A stretch of DNA of 29,638 bases, from positions 1 through 29,638 of the forward strand of contig CAKUBG010000030.1 in NCBI GenBank assembly GCA_934636825.1, in the 5' to 3' direction. The notes below the pieces were generated by a model. It did no database searches. It was given only the letters and a program-made list of their open reading frames with translations, and was not told where the DNA came from. The DNA comes from an uncultured bacterium. Its GTDB lineage: Bacteria > Vulcanimicrobiota > Xenobia > Xenobiales > Xenobiaceae. How positions within the stretch are numbered: position 1 is the first letter of the stretch; each line of letters starts with the position of its first letter. Made by a program: the position numbers and the translations under genes. Shown piece by piece: positions 15,967 through 25,136 of the stretch.

Positions 15967-17499
15967 ATGACTCGTGGTACGGCAATTCGTGCAATGATTA
16001 TGGGCATGACCGTAATGGTCTTGACCGCCGGTTCTAGCTTTAACGCTGATGCCAAAACTCCCAAAAATAACACTGCCGATCTGGAAAAAGGACGCAAGAT
16101 CGTTATTGTGCATACCAACGATCTTCACGGCAATATCGAACCGGATAGCAAAAACCGTGGTGGTCTCACTCGTATCGCTTCTTTAATAAAGAAGATCAGA
16201 ACCGAAAACCCCGGCAAAGTTATTTACTTCGATTGTGGCGACGTGGCTCAAGGAACTCCGGTTTCCAATTTGTTCCATGGTGAACCCATGTACAAATCCC
16301 TTAGTTATATGGCTCCTGTGGCCGGAACTTTGGGAAACCATGAGTACGATTGGGGCATGGATGTTCAGAAAAAGATGCTCAGCAACGCCAAGTATCCCAT
16401 CTTGGTGGCCAATGTTGTCAACAGTAAGGGCCAAAATCCCTACAAGCCATATATGATTACCAAGATCAATGGCGTTAAAATTGGTGTTATCGGCTTAATA
16501 GCTCAGGATATCCCCGGTTTGGTTAAAAAAGGCAATACCGCCGATTTGAAATTCTTAGATCCGGCTGAAACTTGCTTGAAGTACATCCCCAAGATGTATA
16601 AAGACGGTGCCGAAATGATTGTGGCTGTCAGTCACTGCGGCGTCGATACCGACAAAATTACTGCCGAAAAAGTTCCCGCCATCGATTTAATTGTGGGTGG
16701 CCACTCTCATACTAAGCTGGACAAAGCTATCAACGTGGGCGGTCACACTTGGATTGTACAAGCTGATCACTATGGCCGTTACTTAGGTCAGATCGAAATG
16801 CACGTAAATCCTTACAATGGTAAGATCTACGATTTCGACTATAAGTTAATCCCTGTCGATAAGAGCTGCACCATCGAAGCCGATCCTACTGTGGCCGCTA
16901 TTGCCAAACAGTACAACGATCAAGTACGTCCTTTAATGGAAAAAGTCGTAGGCAGTCTCAAAGATGATTTGAGTATCAACAGTGCTGAAGGACAGTATGA
17001 CTCCTCTTTAGGCAATGCTATTTGCGATGCTATGAGAAAAGAAGCTGGAGCCGATATTGCTGCTTACAACTGGGGAGGCATTCGCCTTGAGAGTATTAGC
17101 GCTGGAGAAGTAAAGTTAGATACGCTCTTCCGCTTGCTGCCCTTCGATGATCCGGTTGTAGTTATTAAGGTTAAAGGTAAAGATTTAATCGATCTCTTCA
17201 CTCAGTCCATTCGTATGACTGAAACCGGTCCTTTGCAAGCTTCCGGTGTAGAGATGGTTGCCGATGGCAATACCAAAGAAGTTATTTCTCTCAAAGTTAA
17301 TGGCAAAGACGTCGATCCCGAAGCTGATTACACCGTTGCCACTACCGAGTTCCTTTCCAAGGGCGGCGACAATTACAGTGCTTTGGGTCGCGGCGAAACC
17401 ATCAAGACTATCGGTATTACCAGAGATGTCTTTGTCGATTATTTGAAGAGCTTCGACAGTATGCCCGCTCCCGCTACCGGTAGACTTATTAAAAAGTAA
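15967..17499 (+). CDS. Exported 5'-nucleotidase / UDP-sugar hydrolase family protein
   Basis: The protein is 510 aa with a signal peptide (about residues 1-29). The metallophosphoesterase half has HTNDLHGN at 49-56, FDCGDVAQGTP, GNHEYDWG and GGHSHTKL. The C-terminal 5'-nucleotidase domain starts near 315 with SLKDDL and includes GNAICDAMRKEAGADIAAYNWGG, RLLPFDDPVVVIKVKGKDL and the substrate-binding YTVATTEFLSKGGDNYSAL. It should remove phosphate from extracytoplasmic nucleotides. Length matches UshA relatives. AAGGAG lies about 12 bases before ATG, rather far. Many codons are C-ended compared with neighbours, consistent with strong expression. It is a single-gene unit with its own strong terminator. 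Confidence 0.92.
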   Translation: MTRGTAIRAMIMGMTVMVLTAGSSFNADAKTPKNNTADLEKGRKIVIVHTNDLHGNIEPDSKNRGGLTRIASLIKKIRTENPGKVIYFDCGDVAQGTPVSNLFHGEPMYKSLSYMAPVAGTLGNHEYDWGMDVQKKMLSNAKYPILVANVVNSKGQNPYKPYMITKINGVKIGVIGLIAQDIPGLVKKGNTADLKFLDPAETCLKYIPKMYKDGAEMIVAVSHCGVDTDKITAEKVPAIDLIVGGHSHTKLDKAINVGGHTWIVQADHYGRYLGQIEMHVNPYNGKIYDFDYKLIPVDKSCTIEADPTVAAIAKQYNDQVRPLMEKVVGSLKDDLSINSAEGQYDSSLGNAICDAMRKEAGADIAAYNWGGIRLESISAGEVKLDTLFRLLPFDDPVVVIKVKGKDLIDLFTQSIRMTETGPLQASGVEMVADGNTKEVISLKVNGKDVDPEADYTVATTEFLSKGGDNYSALGRGETIKTIGITRDVFVDYLKSFDSMPAPATGRLIKK

Positions 17500-17536
17500 A
17501 ATAGCTTTATTTTAGTTTTTAGTTTGTCAACTTAAG

Positions 17537-17590
17537 AAAAACGCCTCGTTTCTGTATTCTTGATAATTTGCAGAAGCGAGGCGTTTTTTT
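17537..17590 (+). terminator. Terminator of the 5'-nucleotidase gene
   Basis: A 17-base arm at 17537-17553 pairs with 17571-17587 at all but one position, with a 17-base loop and a T-run. It starts 37 bases after the stop. Confidence 0.88.
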
Positions 17591-17675
17591 ATTGGCAAAA
17601 TTAACGATTTTGATTATATCTATAGCATTTTAGGTAGCTTTTTGAAAAAAATATCTTGTTTTTTTGAAAAAGCTC

Positions 17676-17704
17676 TTGACGAAGCTAGGCTATGTGTATA
17701 TAAT
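17676..17704 (+). promoter_or_regulatory. Sigma70 promoter of the tRNA operon
   Basis: TTGACG at 17676-17681 and TATAAT at 17699-17704 are separated by exactly 17 bases, nearly the ideal promoter. Transcription would start near 17711, giving a leader of about 70 bases before tRNA-Gln. Confidence 0.85.
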
Positions 17705-17782
17705 GCACTCGTTCCCGAGAGACAGCGGAATAAACGCTTCAAACGAGAACGAGAGAAAACAAAATGGTAGTGAAGACTACGA

Positions 17783-17856
17783 TGCCGAATCGTCTAACGG
17801 TAGGACAGCGGACTCTGGATCCGTACGTGAGGGTTCAAATCCTTCTTCGGCAGCCA
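17783..17856 (+). tRNA. tRNA-Gln (anticodon CTG)
   Basis: A 7-base acceptor stem TGCCGAA/TTCGGCA closes the cloverleaf. The anticodon stem GCGGA/TCCGT encloses the loop CTCTGGA, so the anticodon is CTG and the tRNA reads CAG. A T-arm with GGTTCAAAT is present and CCA is encoded at the 3' end. Confidence 0.93.
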
Positions 17857-17863
17857 ACTTCAT

Positions 17864-17940
17864 GCCACGTTGGTCTAGAGGATCAGGACGTCGCCCTCTC
17901 ACGGCGAAAATCGCGGGTTCGAATCCCGCACGTGGTACCA
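17864..17940 (+). tRNA. tRNA-Glu (anticodon CTC)
   Basis: It lies 7 bases after tRNA-Gln. The acceptor stem GCCACGT/ACGTGGT (one G-U pair) closes the leaf; the anticodon stem TCGCC/GGCGA encloses CTCTCAC, so the anticodon is CTC and it reads GAG. The T-arm GCGGGTTCGAATCCCGC is perfect and CCA is encoded. Confidence 0.95.
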
Positions 17941-17944
17941 TTTA

Positions 17945-17985
17945 GGGCTGGTAGCGTTTCCCCCCCCCGCGTACCGGCCCTTTTC
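17945..17985 (+). terminator. First terminator after the tRNAs
   Basis: GGGCTGGTA at 17945-17953 pairs with TACCGGCCC at 17972-17980 (one G-U pair) and is followed by TTTT. The loop contains a run of nine C (17960-17968), a spot prone to length errors in sequencing. Confidence 0.8.
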
Positions 17986-17997
17986 TCTATGTGAATG

Positions 17998-18033
17998 AAA
18001 AAGCTCGGCTCCGTAAAGAGTGCGAGCTTTTTT
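17998..18033 (+). terminator. Second terminator after the tRNAs
   Basis: AAAAAGCTCG at 17998-18007 pairs with CGAGCTTTTT at 18023-18032, followed by more T. Tandem with the first, it insulates the M16 genes from tRNA transcription. Confidence 0.85.
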
Positions 18034-18129
18034 ATTTTTAAATTTTTAATTCGATGAGTAGAAAATAATCTTCAGCTATTTTTTTCAGGACTAATATTTT
18101 TTGTGGCTGTTATAGTACAATGGGCGAGT

Positions 18130-19548
18130 ATGGAAAATGTCTTAGTCTATGTCAAAAAAGCCAGGCGCTTGAAGTGCCTGATTTCGTTTTTTGTTTTTGT
18201 TTTAGTTTTTGCCGGTTGGGGACCGGCTTGGGCTCAACAAAAAGTCAACTATTACAGTGAAGTCTTGCCTAATGGTATGCTTCTAATTCTGTCTGAGAAT
18301 TACGCTTCTCCGACTTGTTCACTTAACATCTTCTGTAAAGTTGGTGGTTTTGAAGAAACGCCGGAGACTATGGGTATATCTCACTTTTTTGAGCATTTGT
18401 TCTTTCGTGGTACCCCAACTTTAACTGGATATCAATTCAAAAGGGCTATCGAGGCTTTGGGAGGACAAACTAACGCTTCCACAGGTCGTGATTTTACTCA
18501 TTATTACATCAATTTACCTAGTAAAAATGCTGTCAAGGGCATGCATCTTTTGGCCGACGCCTTAAAAAATGCCGAACTAGATCAAGAATCTATCGATCAG
18601 GAACGCAAAGCTGTTCTGGAAGAATATCGTATGAATTTAGAGAGCCCAGCGCGTATCATGAATCAATTGATCAGCGAAATGGCTTACGGAGATCATCCCT
18701 ATGCTAGGCCTATTATCGGCACTGAGTATACGATCAAATCTTTTAACCGTCCCGATTTTCTGAAATTTCGCGATACTTTTATCTCTCCGGAACGCACCAG
18801 CGTAGTTGTAGTCGGAGATTTTAACAGCGTAGAAATGTTGAATGTGTTGCGTGAAGAATTTTCTTCCTTTACACGTCCTCAAAAACGCATTATTAGCAAT
18901 TATGTCTCTATCAAAAAGCCGGAAAAAGAAATAGCTAATACGCAAGAAGTCAAGGCGCAGTCCAGCTTTATTATGGTTGGTTTTGTAGGGCCTTCTATTC
19001 ACGATAAGCCGGATATTTATCAAGTTGATGTTATGTCTTTTTTATTAGGCCTGGGGCGCGGCTCTTTAATACAGCGCGAATTGGTTAAGAAGGGCAAAAT
19101 TCAAGATGGTGGCGTACAATTTTTAACTCAGCGTTTTCCTGGTTTAATTTCAATTTACGGCATAGGCAAGGTTGGCAACGAAGAGCGTATCAAGCGTGAA
19201 TTATTGTCTGTGGCCGATTCTGTGTGCCAAGGTAAATTTACAGAGCGCGATTTGCGTCGAGCTAAGGCCTTTTTGCGCAGCAATTATTCTTTTTCAGAAG
19301 AAACTAACGCCGGCAAAGCTGAAAATTTGGGCTTTTATGCCTCTATTGATGATGTGAAATTTACCAATCGCTATTTGGAAGAAATTGAAAAAGTCAGCAA
19401 AGATGAGGTAGTGGCGGCAGCTAATAAATATTTAAGCGGAGGATACTACTGCGTAAAATTAGTCGGCCAGCCTCCTAAAAAGACGAATGGCTCTAATACG
19501 GTAAGTGAAGAGACTGCTACTCCCGGCAATTATGCAACTGAGCGCTGA
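18130..19548 (+). CDS. Exported M16 zinc metalloprotease (catalytic subunit)
   Basis: From ATG at 18130 the protein is 472 aa. Residues 1-35 form a signal peptide (KKARRLK, then a hydrophobic core, then WGPAWAQQ). The inverted zinc motif HFFEH is at 85-89 with the downstream Glu in ERKAVLEEYRMN (about 158-165). The C-terminal half is the second M16 (middle/partner-like) domain. A GTG at 18103 would add 9 residues and cannot be excluded. It is followed after 15 bases by an M16-fold gene lacking the zinc motif, so the two probably form a heterodimer in the envelope, as in mitochondrial processing peptidase. The substrate is unknown. Confidence 0.92.
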   Translation: MENVLVYVKKARRLKCLISFFVFVLVFAGWGPAWAQQKVNYYSEVLPNGMLLILSENYASPTCSLNIFCKVGGFEETPETMGISHFFEHLFFRGTPTLTGYQFKRAIEALGGQTNASTGRDFTHYYINLPSKNAVKGMHLLADALKNAELDQESIDQERKAVLEEYRMNLESPARIMNQLISEMAYGDHPYARPIIGTEYTIKSFNRPDFLKFRDTFISPERTSVVVVGDFNSVEMLNVLREEFSSFTRPQKRIISNYVSIKKPEKEIANTQEVKAQSSFIMVGFVGPSIHDKPDIYQVDVMSFLLGLGRGSLIQRELVKKGKIQDGGVQFLTQRFPGLISIYGIGKVGNEERIKRELLSVADSVCQGKFTERDLRRAKAFLRSNYSFSEETNAGKAENLGFYASIDDVKFTNRYLEEIEKVSKDEVVAAANKYLSGGYYCVKLVGQPPKKTNGSNTVSEETATPGNYATER

Positions 19549-19563
19549 AGAAAGGCTAAGTTT

Positions 19564-20994
19564 ATGTCCAAAGTCTTGACAAAAATTGTTACAGGTTTCG
19601 TTCTCGCTGCTTTCCTTTCGTCGGTAGTTTACGCTGATGAGTTTAAGAAAAGCAATTTAAAGTTGCCTACGTTGCCTGATTATAATCGATCTACTTCTGC
19701 TACTTATAAAATCGATAATTTCTCACTTTCCGGAACTTCGGCCGCTTCGGCTACTACTGCAGCGGTAAAGAAATATGTTTTGCCTAACGGATTGGTATGC
19801 TTAACTTTGGAATCTCCAAGCGAAAATTTAGTAGTGTTAGACTATTTGGTGCGTTGCGGAGTCAGTCAAGAAGGCAGCAATTTGCAAGGTTACAATTTTT
19901 TAATCTTAAAAATGCTCAACAATCGTATTTCTGATGATAGTGAAGGAGACGATGTTGTAGAAATTACCGGAACATTGGTCGATGATGGAGCTTCAGCCGA
20001 TTATAGTCGTTTGAGTATTACCACTTCGCCGGTTAATTATATGTTTATGTTGCGTCGCTTATGTAAAGCGGTTTCAAATCCAGATTTTTCAGAAGCTGAG
20101 TTACAAAGGGCCCGCGAGCAAACTTTAAATCGCATGGGGGAAGGTGGCGGTACCTCCGATCAGCTCTATGATATTTTTTTAAGTTGTTTTTACAGATTGC
20201 ATCCCTATAAACGTTCACCTCAAGTAGTGCCGGTCATTTTAAAAAGGGCAACGGCAGCTGATGTCAGCGCTTATTTCAAAAATAACTTTACCCCTGATCG
20301 TACGGTGATAACTGCAGCCGGCCGACTTAATGGACAGAGAGTGCGTAAGGAAGTTGCCTCCGATTGCAGCGCCTTGATACCGGCTCGAGAAAAAATTTTA
20401 GAGGTTCAATGGGAGCCACAAGCTTCCGAAAAAGAAGTTTATTTATATTCTCAGTCAGAATTAGCTTGGGTTTTGCTTGGCTACCAGGCTCCTTCTTTGC
20501 AAAGTTCCGATTATGCAGCTATGCAAGTTATTTACGGGGCCTTGGGTGCTGGACTTAGTTCGCGCCTTTGGACTCAATTACGCGAAAATCGAGGTTTGGC
20601 TTATGAAGTAGGAGCCAGATATCCCGAACTTTTGGGGCCTTCACATCTCTTGTGTCATGTAATTACCAAGCCTGGATCTGTTGGAGTAGCTAGACGACGT
20701 ATGCTTGCCGAAATAAATAAGTTGAAAAAAGACGGTATGAGCGATCTGGAATTGGCGGAAACTAAGGAAAAATTACTCGGTATGTATTTATTAGAAAGGG
20801 AAAGTATGAGCGGTAGAGCTTTGCATTTGGGTATGGCTGAGCTTTCCGGCGCCGGTTACGAAAGTGATGCTCGTAAATTACAAGAGTTGCAACGTGTCAC
20901 TGTAGACGATGTTAAAAGGGTAGCCAATGAATATTTGCGGGAGCCTACTTTGATAATGGCCAGACCCGGTGGACGCTTCTATTTTGATTGGTAA
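19564..20994 (+). CDS. Exported M16-fold protein lacking the zinc site
   Basis: The protein is 476 aa with a signal peptide (residues 1-24). It has the M16 fold: the opening strand VLPNGLVCLTLE, the GASADYSRLSI-like block, and the C-terminal RENRGLAYEVGARY that is typical of M16 partner domains. Where the catalytic subunit has HFFEH, this one has QGYNFLILKML, so no zinc can be bound. It is therefore probably the non-catalytic, substrate-binding half of a pair with the upstream gene. AAAGG is 8 bases before the ATG. The last few residues are rich in Arg/Gly/Phe. Confidence 0.9.
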   Translation: MSKVLTKIVTGFVLAAFLSSVVYADEFKKSNLKLPTLPDYNRSTSATYKIDNFSLSGTSAASATTAAVKKYVLPNGLVCLTLESPSENLVVLDYLVRCGVSQEGSNLQGYNFLILKMLNNRISDDSEGDDVVEITGTLVDDGASADYSRLSITTSPVNYMFMLRRLCKAVSNPDFSEAELQRAREQTLNRMGEGGGTSDQLYDIFLSCFYRLHPYKRSPQVVPVILKRATAADVSAYFKNNFTPDRTVITAAGRLNGQRVRKEVASDCSALIPAREKILEVQWEPQASEKEVYLYSQSELAWVLLGYQAPSLQSSDYAAMQVIYGALGAGLSSRLWTQLRENRGLAYEVGARYPELLGPSHLLCHVITKPGSVGVARRRMLAEINKLKKDGMSDLELAETKEKLLGMYLLERESMSGRALHLGMAELSGAGYESDARKLQELQRVTVDDVKRVANEYLREPTLIMARPGGRFYFDW

Positions 20995-21100
20995 AGAGCT
21001 TACGATTCGGCAGGGGAGCCGACTGTAATGGGCTAAATATTGGCTGTTGGTGTACTTTTTTTGTAAACGATGGTCGCGGGAAAGAAATTAGAGTTGAAGT

Positions 21101-21709
21101 ATGATTTGGTTATCGATTTTGTTGGCAGTTTGCTACTTGTTGGGCTCATTTCCTTCGGGAGTTGTAGTAGCTAAACGCTTTAACGGCGCCGATCTCTCAA
21201 GCTTAGGAAGTGGTAGCATAGGTACTACCAACGCCTATCGCGTTTTGGGCTTAAAGGCAGCGTTAATTGTACTTGTATTAGATGTTTTGAAGGGCTTTTT
21301 GGCAGTATGTCTGTCGTATTTTGTTTTGGTGCCCGATTTTATGCATCCCCTTGTTAAATTATTGTTTGGTTTAGCAGCTGTAGCAGGTCACAATTGGTCA
21401 ATATTTTTAAAATTTAAAGGCGGCAAAGGCGTAGCTACAACGTGTGGAGTCTTTTTGGCTCTAACTCCCCAAGCTATAGGTATAGCGGCGCTCCTGTGGT
21501 TGGGAGTAGCTCTTTTAACTCGCTGGGCTTCAGCCGCTTCTCTTTCGGCCGCTTTTGCTTTTCCTTGCATAGCTTATGTTTATGGAGCTTCGGCTTTTGA
21601 AATAGTTTTTGCGATAATCAGCGCCGCTATTGTCATATTTCAGCACCGGTATAATATCGAACGTCTTTTGGCTGGACAAGAAGAGCATATCAACATTAAG
21701 TTTTTTTAG
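21101..21709 (+). CDS. plsY: Glycerol-3-phosphate acyltransferase PlsY
   Basis: PlsY uses acyl-phosphate to make 1-acylglycerol-3-phosphate, the first step of membrane lipid synthesis. The protein is 202 aa with about five membrane segments. The cytoplasmic motifs are SGSIGTTNAYRVLG (usually GSGNIGATN, here S-I-G-T) and HNWSIFLKFKGGKGVATT. The C-terminal HRYNIERLLAGQEEH is also typical. It stands alone between the M16 pair and the pilus ATPase. Confidence 0.95.
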   Translation: MIWLSILLAVCYLLGSFPSGVVVAKRFNGADLSSLGSGSIGTTNAYRVLGLKAALIVLVLDVLKGFLAVCLSYFVLVPDFMHPLVKLLFGLAAVAGHNWSIFLKFKGGKGVATTCGVFLALTPQAIGIAALLWLGVALLTRWASAASLSAAFAFPCIAYVYGASAFEIVFAIISAAIVIFQHRYNIERLLAGQEEHINIKFF

Positions 21710-21782
21710 CCATATAGGTAGCGGAAAAAATACTTTGACAGCTTTTCTAAGCTGCCGAAATTGCCTCTAAAGGAGAAAAAAT

Positions 21783-22910
21783 ATGGAATTTGAGAATTTG
21801 AGGGCTTTGCTTGATAAGGTACTGGCTCTCTCTTATCAGCAAAAAGCTTCCGACGTTTATATCAAAGCCGATTTGCCTCCTTTTTTGCGTATTACCGGTA
21901 CCATGTATCCGGTACAATGCGAGGCTTTAACTCCGCAAATGACAGAATATTTGGCCTTGGCTATTATGCCGGGACATTTGCGTGAAAAATTTGAAGGCGG
22001 TCATCCTGAAGCCAACTTTGTTTATCCTTTGAAGCATATTGGGCGCTTTCGTGTCAATGCCTATCGCCAAAAAGATAGCGTGGCCATGGTATTCAGACGA
22101 GTAGAAGAAGATATTCTGGATATCGAAACTTTAGGACTTCATCCTGTACTTAACGATTTAGTTATGGAAAGACGCGGTCTTATTTTGGTGACTGGCCCTA
22201 CAGGTTCCGGTAAGTCAACTACTTTGGCTTCTATGATCAAGTATCGCAAAGAACATTCTAGTGGCCATATCGTTACTATTGAAGATCCTGTCGAATATGT
22301 GCATACTGACACCAACAAATGCTTAGTATCTCAGCGTGAAGTCGGTACTGATACTATGTGCTTCCGAGATGCTTTAGAAAGTGCTTTGCGTCAAGCGCCA
22401 GATGTTTTGCTTGTCGGTGAGATGCGCGATCTTTCTTCCGTAGAGTCGGCCGTATATTTTGCTGAAACTGGTCACTTGGTACTTTCTACTTTGCACGCCA
22501 ACAACGCTGTGCAAACTATCGAACGCGTTTTACAATTCTTCCCTGATGAAATGCATAATCCCGTCTTGTATCAGCTTTCCATGAATGTCAAAGCTGTAAT
22601 CGCTCAGCGTTTAATTCCGGCTATCGGAGGAGGCCGCGTACCCGCTTTGGAAATTATGATTAACAACGCCCGTATCCAAGAATGTTTGCGCGAAAATGCC
22701 CTCACCACAATTAAGCGCGAATTGGATTCCTTCCATCCCGACGGTATGCAAAGTTTCGATTACCATTTGTTGCAATTGTTTAAGGCTGGAAAGATTACTG
22801 CCGACGACGCTTTGCGCAATTCCGACAACGCCAACGACTTGAAGTTAAAGATGCGTCACGCTGTGCAAGAGATGAATGAAGCTGGCAATATTATCAAGAA
22901 TGATTGGTAA
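21783..22910 (+). CDS. PilT/PilU-type twitching motility ATPase
   Basis: The protein is 375 aa. An N-terminal PAS-like domain (about 20-110, with RFRVNAYRQKDSVAMVFRRV) is followed by an ATPase core: Walker A GPTGSGKS at 138-145, Asp box IEDPVEYVH at 166-174, Walker B VLLVGEMRD at 208-216 and His box GHLVLSTLHA at 230-239. The C-terminal stretch with SFDYHLLQLFKAGKITADDAL is close to PilU. The usual retraction ATPase AIRAGE signature is not clearly seen, so PilU is as likely as PilT. It should power type IV pilus retraction. AAAGGAG lies 7 bases before the ATG. Only one other gene, of unknown function, follows in the unit. Confidence 0.9.
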   Translation: MEFENLRALLDKVLALSYQQKASDVYIKADLPPFLRITGTMYPVQCEALTPQMTEYLALAIMPGHLREKFEGGHPEANFVYPLKHIGRFRVNAYRQKDSVAMVFRRVEEDILDIETLGLHPVLNDLVMERRGLILVTGPTGSGKSTTLASMIKYRKEHSSGHIVTIEDPVEYVHTDTNKCLVSQREVGTDTMCFRDALESALRQAPDVLLVGEMRDLSSVESAVYFAETGHLVLSTLHANNAVQTIERVLQFFPDEMHNPVLYQLSMNVKAVIAQRLIPAIGGGRVPALEIMINNARIQECLRENALTTIKRELDSFHPDGMQSFDYHLLQLFKAGKITADDALRNSDNANDLKLKMRHAVQEMNEAGNIIKNDW

Positions 22911-22931
22911 AAATTAGTTTGAGGGAAAAAG

Positions 22932-23702
22932 ATGTCTGAAGAAAAAGTTTTTGTAGAAAATAGTGCCGAGGAAGGCAATCCTTATATAGTGTCTCCTGAT
23001 TTGGAAGATGGCCCGGCTTCGCTTAATAGTGAAGAAAGCGACTCTTCGCAAAATCACCCTCCGCTTTTTCATAAAAGAGCTACTCCTTTGCCCAATCGTA
23101 TTAAGAGTGGTTACTTTACCGAAGAAGCTTTAGTAGGGGAAACCTCCGGAGCGACGATCGAAATTCCTTGGGATAGCATTGAGCATGTTGCTTTAGGGAT
23201 GATTGTCGAGCGCAGTGAGCAAGATGCTTCAGCTTATAAAGTGCAAAAGTTAGTTAAGAATTTTTCTCGTATGGCTCAGGGTAATGTTCGTGATGACGAC
23301 AAAGACAAGATCGTTACTTTGAAACCTACAAACTTTTTAGATATTTATTGTTCGAGCCGCGAAGAACCGCTGCGTTTCGATTCTTCTTCCATCAATTATA
23401 GAAGTTTCTTGAAAGAAAAGCTTTCTCACGTTTCCTTCCAGAACTTCTTCCGTTTAGTGCGTGAAATTTGCCAACGCAGTCAAAAGGCTTATTTCACCGA
23501 TTCAGTACAAGCTTTTTTGGCTTGGAAGCGCGATAAAGTGAAAGTATACAATACGGTTCACGATTTTGAGCACGATACTTTTTTATGCTTTTCCCGCCAG
23601 CGCCATTTGGTAGCTTGGTCAGATTTGGATTTTACCAGAACCGGTTGGGCTGACGGCTGGCAAGAGGATCAAGATGCTTCTAGCGTCTCTCAGGCGGAGT
23701 AA
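22932..23702 (+). CDS. Hypothetical protein after the pilus ATPase
   Basis: The protein is 256 aa and I do not recognise it. Residues 1-45 are acidic and probably disordered. Residues 58-95 (SGYFTEEALVGE, IEIPWDSIEHVALGMIVE) look like a beta-rich PH-like strand pair. The C-terminal half is mixed, with aromatic residues and an HDFEHDTF segment, ending in an acidic tail. There is no signal peptide or transmembrane segment. It starts 21 bases after the pilus ATPase with GAGGG at a good distance, so the two are probably co-transcribed. A function in pilus control is only a guess by position. Confidence 0.8.
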   Translation: MSEEKVFVENSAEEGNPYIVSPDLEDGPASLNSEESDSSQNHPPLFHKRATPLPNRIKSGYFTEEALVGETSGATIEIPWDSIEHVALGMIVERSEQDASAYKVQKLVKNFSRMAQGNVRDDDKDKIVTLKPTNFLDIYCSSREEPLRFDSSSINYRSFLKEKLSHVSFQNFFRLVREICQRSQKAYFTDSVQAFLAWKRDKVKVYNTVHDFEHDTFLCFSRQRHLVAWSDLDFTRTGWADGWQEDQDASSVSQAE

Positions 23703-23771
23703 ATTTACTGTGTCAAGTAGTGTAACTTTTGGGGCAGGAATGACTTTGGACTCCACGAATTGGCGGGCGCT

Positions 23772-25136
23772 ATGTGGCTAGCTGCTAATGAAGTTTTTGA
23801 TACGTTGCGCATGATCGAGAATGAACATCTCGATGTGCGTACCGTAACTATGGGATTAAATTTACAAGATTGTGCTACAGGATCTATGAGCACAACTTGC
23901 GACAAGGTCGTCGAGAAGATTCTGACCGTGGGCGAACGCTTGGTGCCGGTGGTGGAGCAAGTCTCTCAAGAATTTGGCGTACCTATTGTAAATAAGCGTA
24001 TTGCTCTTTCGCCTCTGTCTCTTTTAGGCGCTTCTACCGGAGCCGATTCGTATGTACCCTTGGCTGTGGCTGTTGATAAAGCAGCCAAAGAGATAGGCGT
24101 CGATTATATTGGCGGTTTCAGTGCCCTGGTACATAAAGGTTTCACCAATTCGGATCGCGTTCTTTTCAACTCTATACCGGAAGCTCTCAATACTACCGAT
24201 CGAGTTTGTGCTTCTGTCTCTTTGGGCTCTACCAAAGCAGGCATAAATATGGACGCTGTTAAGCTATTTGGTGAGACTGTCCTTAAGACCGCTTTTATGC
24301 GCCCTGAATTGGAAGGTTTACCCTGCTGTAAATTGGTCTGTTTCTGCAATATGATGGAAGACAACCCATTCATTGCCGGAGCTATGCATGGAGTGGGCGA
24401 GCCGGAGTGCTCTATCAATGTAGGTATTAGTGGTCCTGGTGTAGTCAATGCTTCTATCAGACGTTTGGGCCACGGAGCCGATTTAGGTAAAGTCGCCGAA
24501 GCGGTTAAACGTACTGCTTTTAAGATAACCCGTATGGGGGAATTGGTTGGTAGAGAAGTTTCGCGTCGCCTTAATGTCAATTTTGGTATTCTCGACTTGT
24601 CTCTGGCTCCTACTCCCGAGCGTGGTGATTCTGTAGCCGATGTTTTAGAAGCTATGGGCTTGGAACGTTGCGGAACTCATGGTACTACCGCTGCTCTAGC
24701 TTTGCTTAACGATGCCGTCAAAAAGGGAGGCACTATGGCTTCTTCTTATGTCGGCGGTTTATCAGGCGCTTTTATTCCTCTTTCTGAAGATGAAGAAATG
24801 GCCTATTGCGCTCAAATCGGCGCCCTCTCTTTAGAAAAGTTAGAAGCCATGACTTGTGTATGCTCTGTCGGTTTAGACATGATTGCTATTCCCGGTGACA
24901 CTCCAGCTTCTACTATTTCCGGCATTGTGGCCGACGAAATGGCTATAGGTATGGTAAATAGTAAAACTACAGCGGTGCGTATTTTACCTATTCCAGGTAA
25001 AAAAGCTGGTGAAAAGGTCGATTATGGCGGTCTTTTAGGTGCCGCTTCCATTATCGCCGTCAATCCGCATAGTTCTTCTGTGTTTATTGAACGTGGAGGC
25101 AGGATCCCGGCTCCTTTGCAAGCTTTGAAGAATTAA
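23772..25136 (+). CDS. UPF0210 / DUF711 (PFL family) protein
   Basis: The protein is 454 aa from ATG at 23772; a TTG at 23760 would add 4 residues. The opening EVFDTLRMIENEHLDVRTVTMGLNLQDC is the characteristic start of the UPF0210 family, with GISGPGVVNASIR and GGLSGAFIPLSEDEEM further on. The family is distantly related to formate-lyase-like folds by name only; the function is unsettled. In many genomes it follows a small ACT-domain gene, but none is present here. It ends at a strong terminator. The ribosome site is weak. Confidence 0.9.
   Translation: MWLAANEVFDTLRMIENEHLDVRTVTMGLNLQDCATGSMSTTCDKVVEKILTVGERLVPVVEQVSQEFGVPIVNKRIALSPLSLLGASTGADSYVPLAVAVDKAAKEIGVDYIGGFSALVHKGFTNSDRVLFNSIPEALNTTDRVCASVSLGSTKAGINMDAVKLFGETVLKTAFMRPELEGLPCCKLVCFCNMMEDNPFIAGAMHGVGEPECSINVGISGPGVVNASIRRLGHGADLGKVAEAVKRTAFKITRMGELVGREVSRRLNVNFGILDLSLAPTPERGDSVADVLEAMGLERCGTHGTTAALALLNDAVKKGGTMASSYVGGLSGAFIPLSEDEEMAYCAQIGALSLEKLEAMTCVCSVGLDMIAIPGDTPASTISGIVADEMAIGMVNSKTTAVRILPIPGKKAGEKVDYGGLLGAASIIAVNPHSSSVFIERGGRIPAPLQALKN

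Noticed and set aside
17664..17994. Open frames across the tRNA genes
   Set aside because: They lie over the tRNAs and have no plausible initiation; they are by-products of tRNA sequence.
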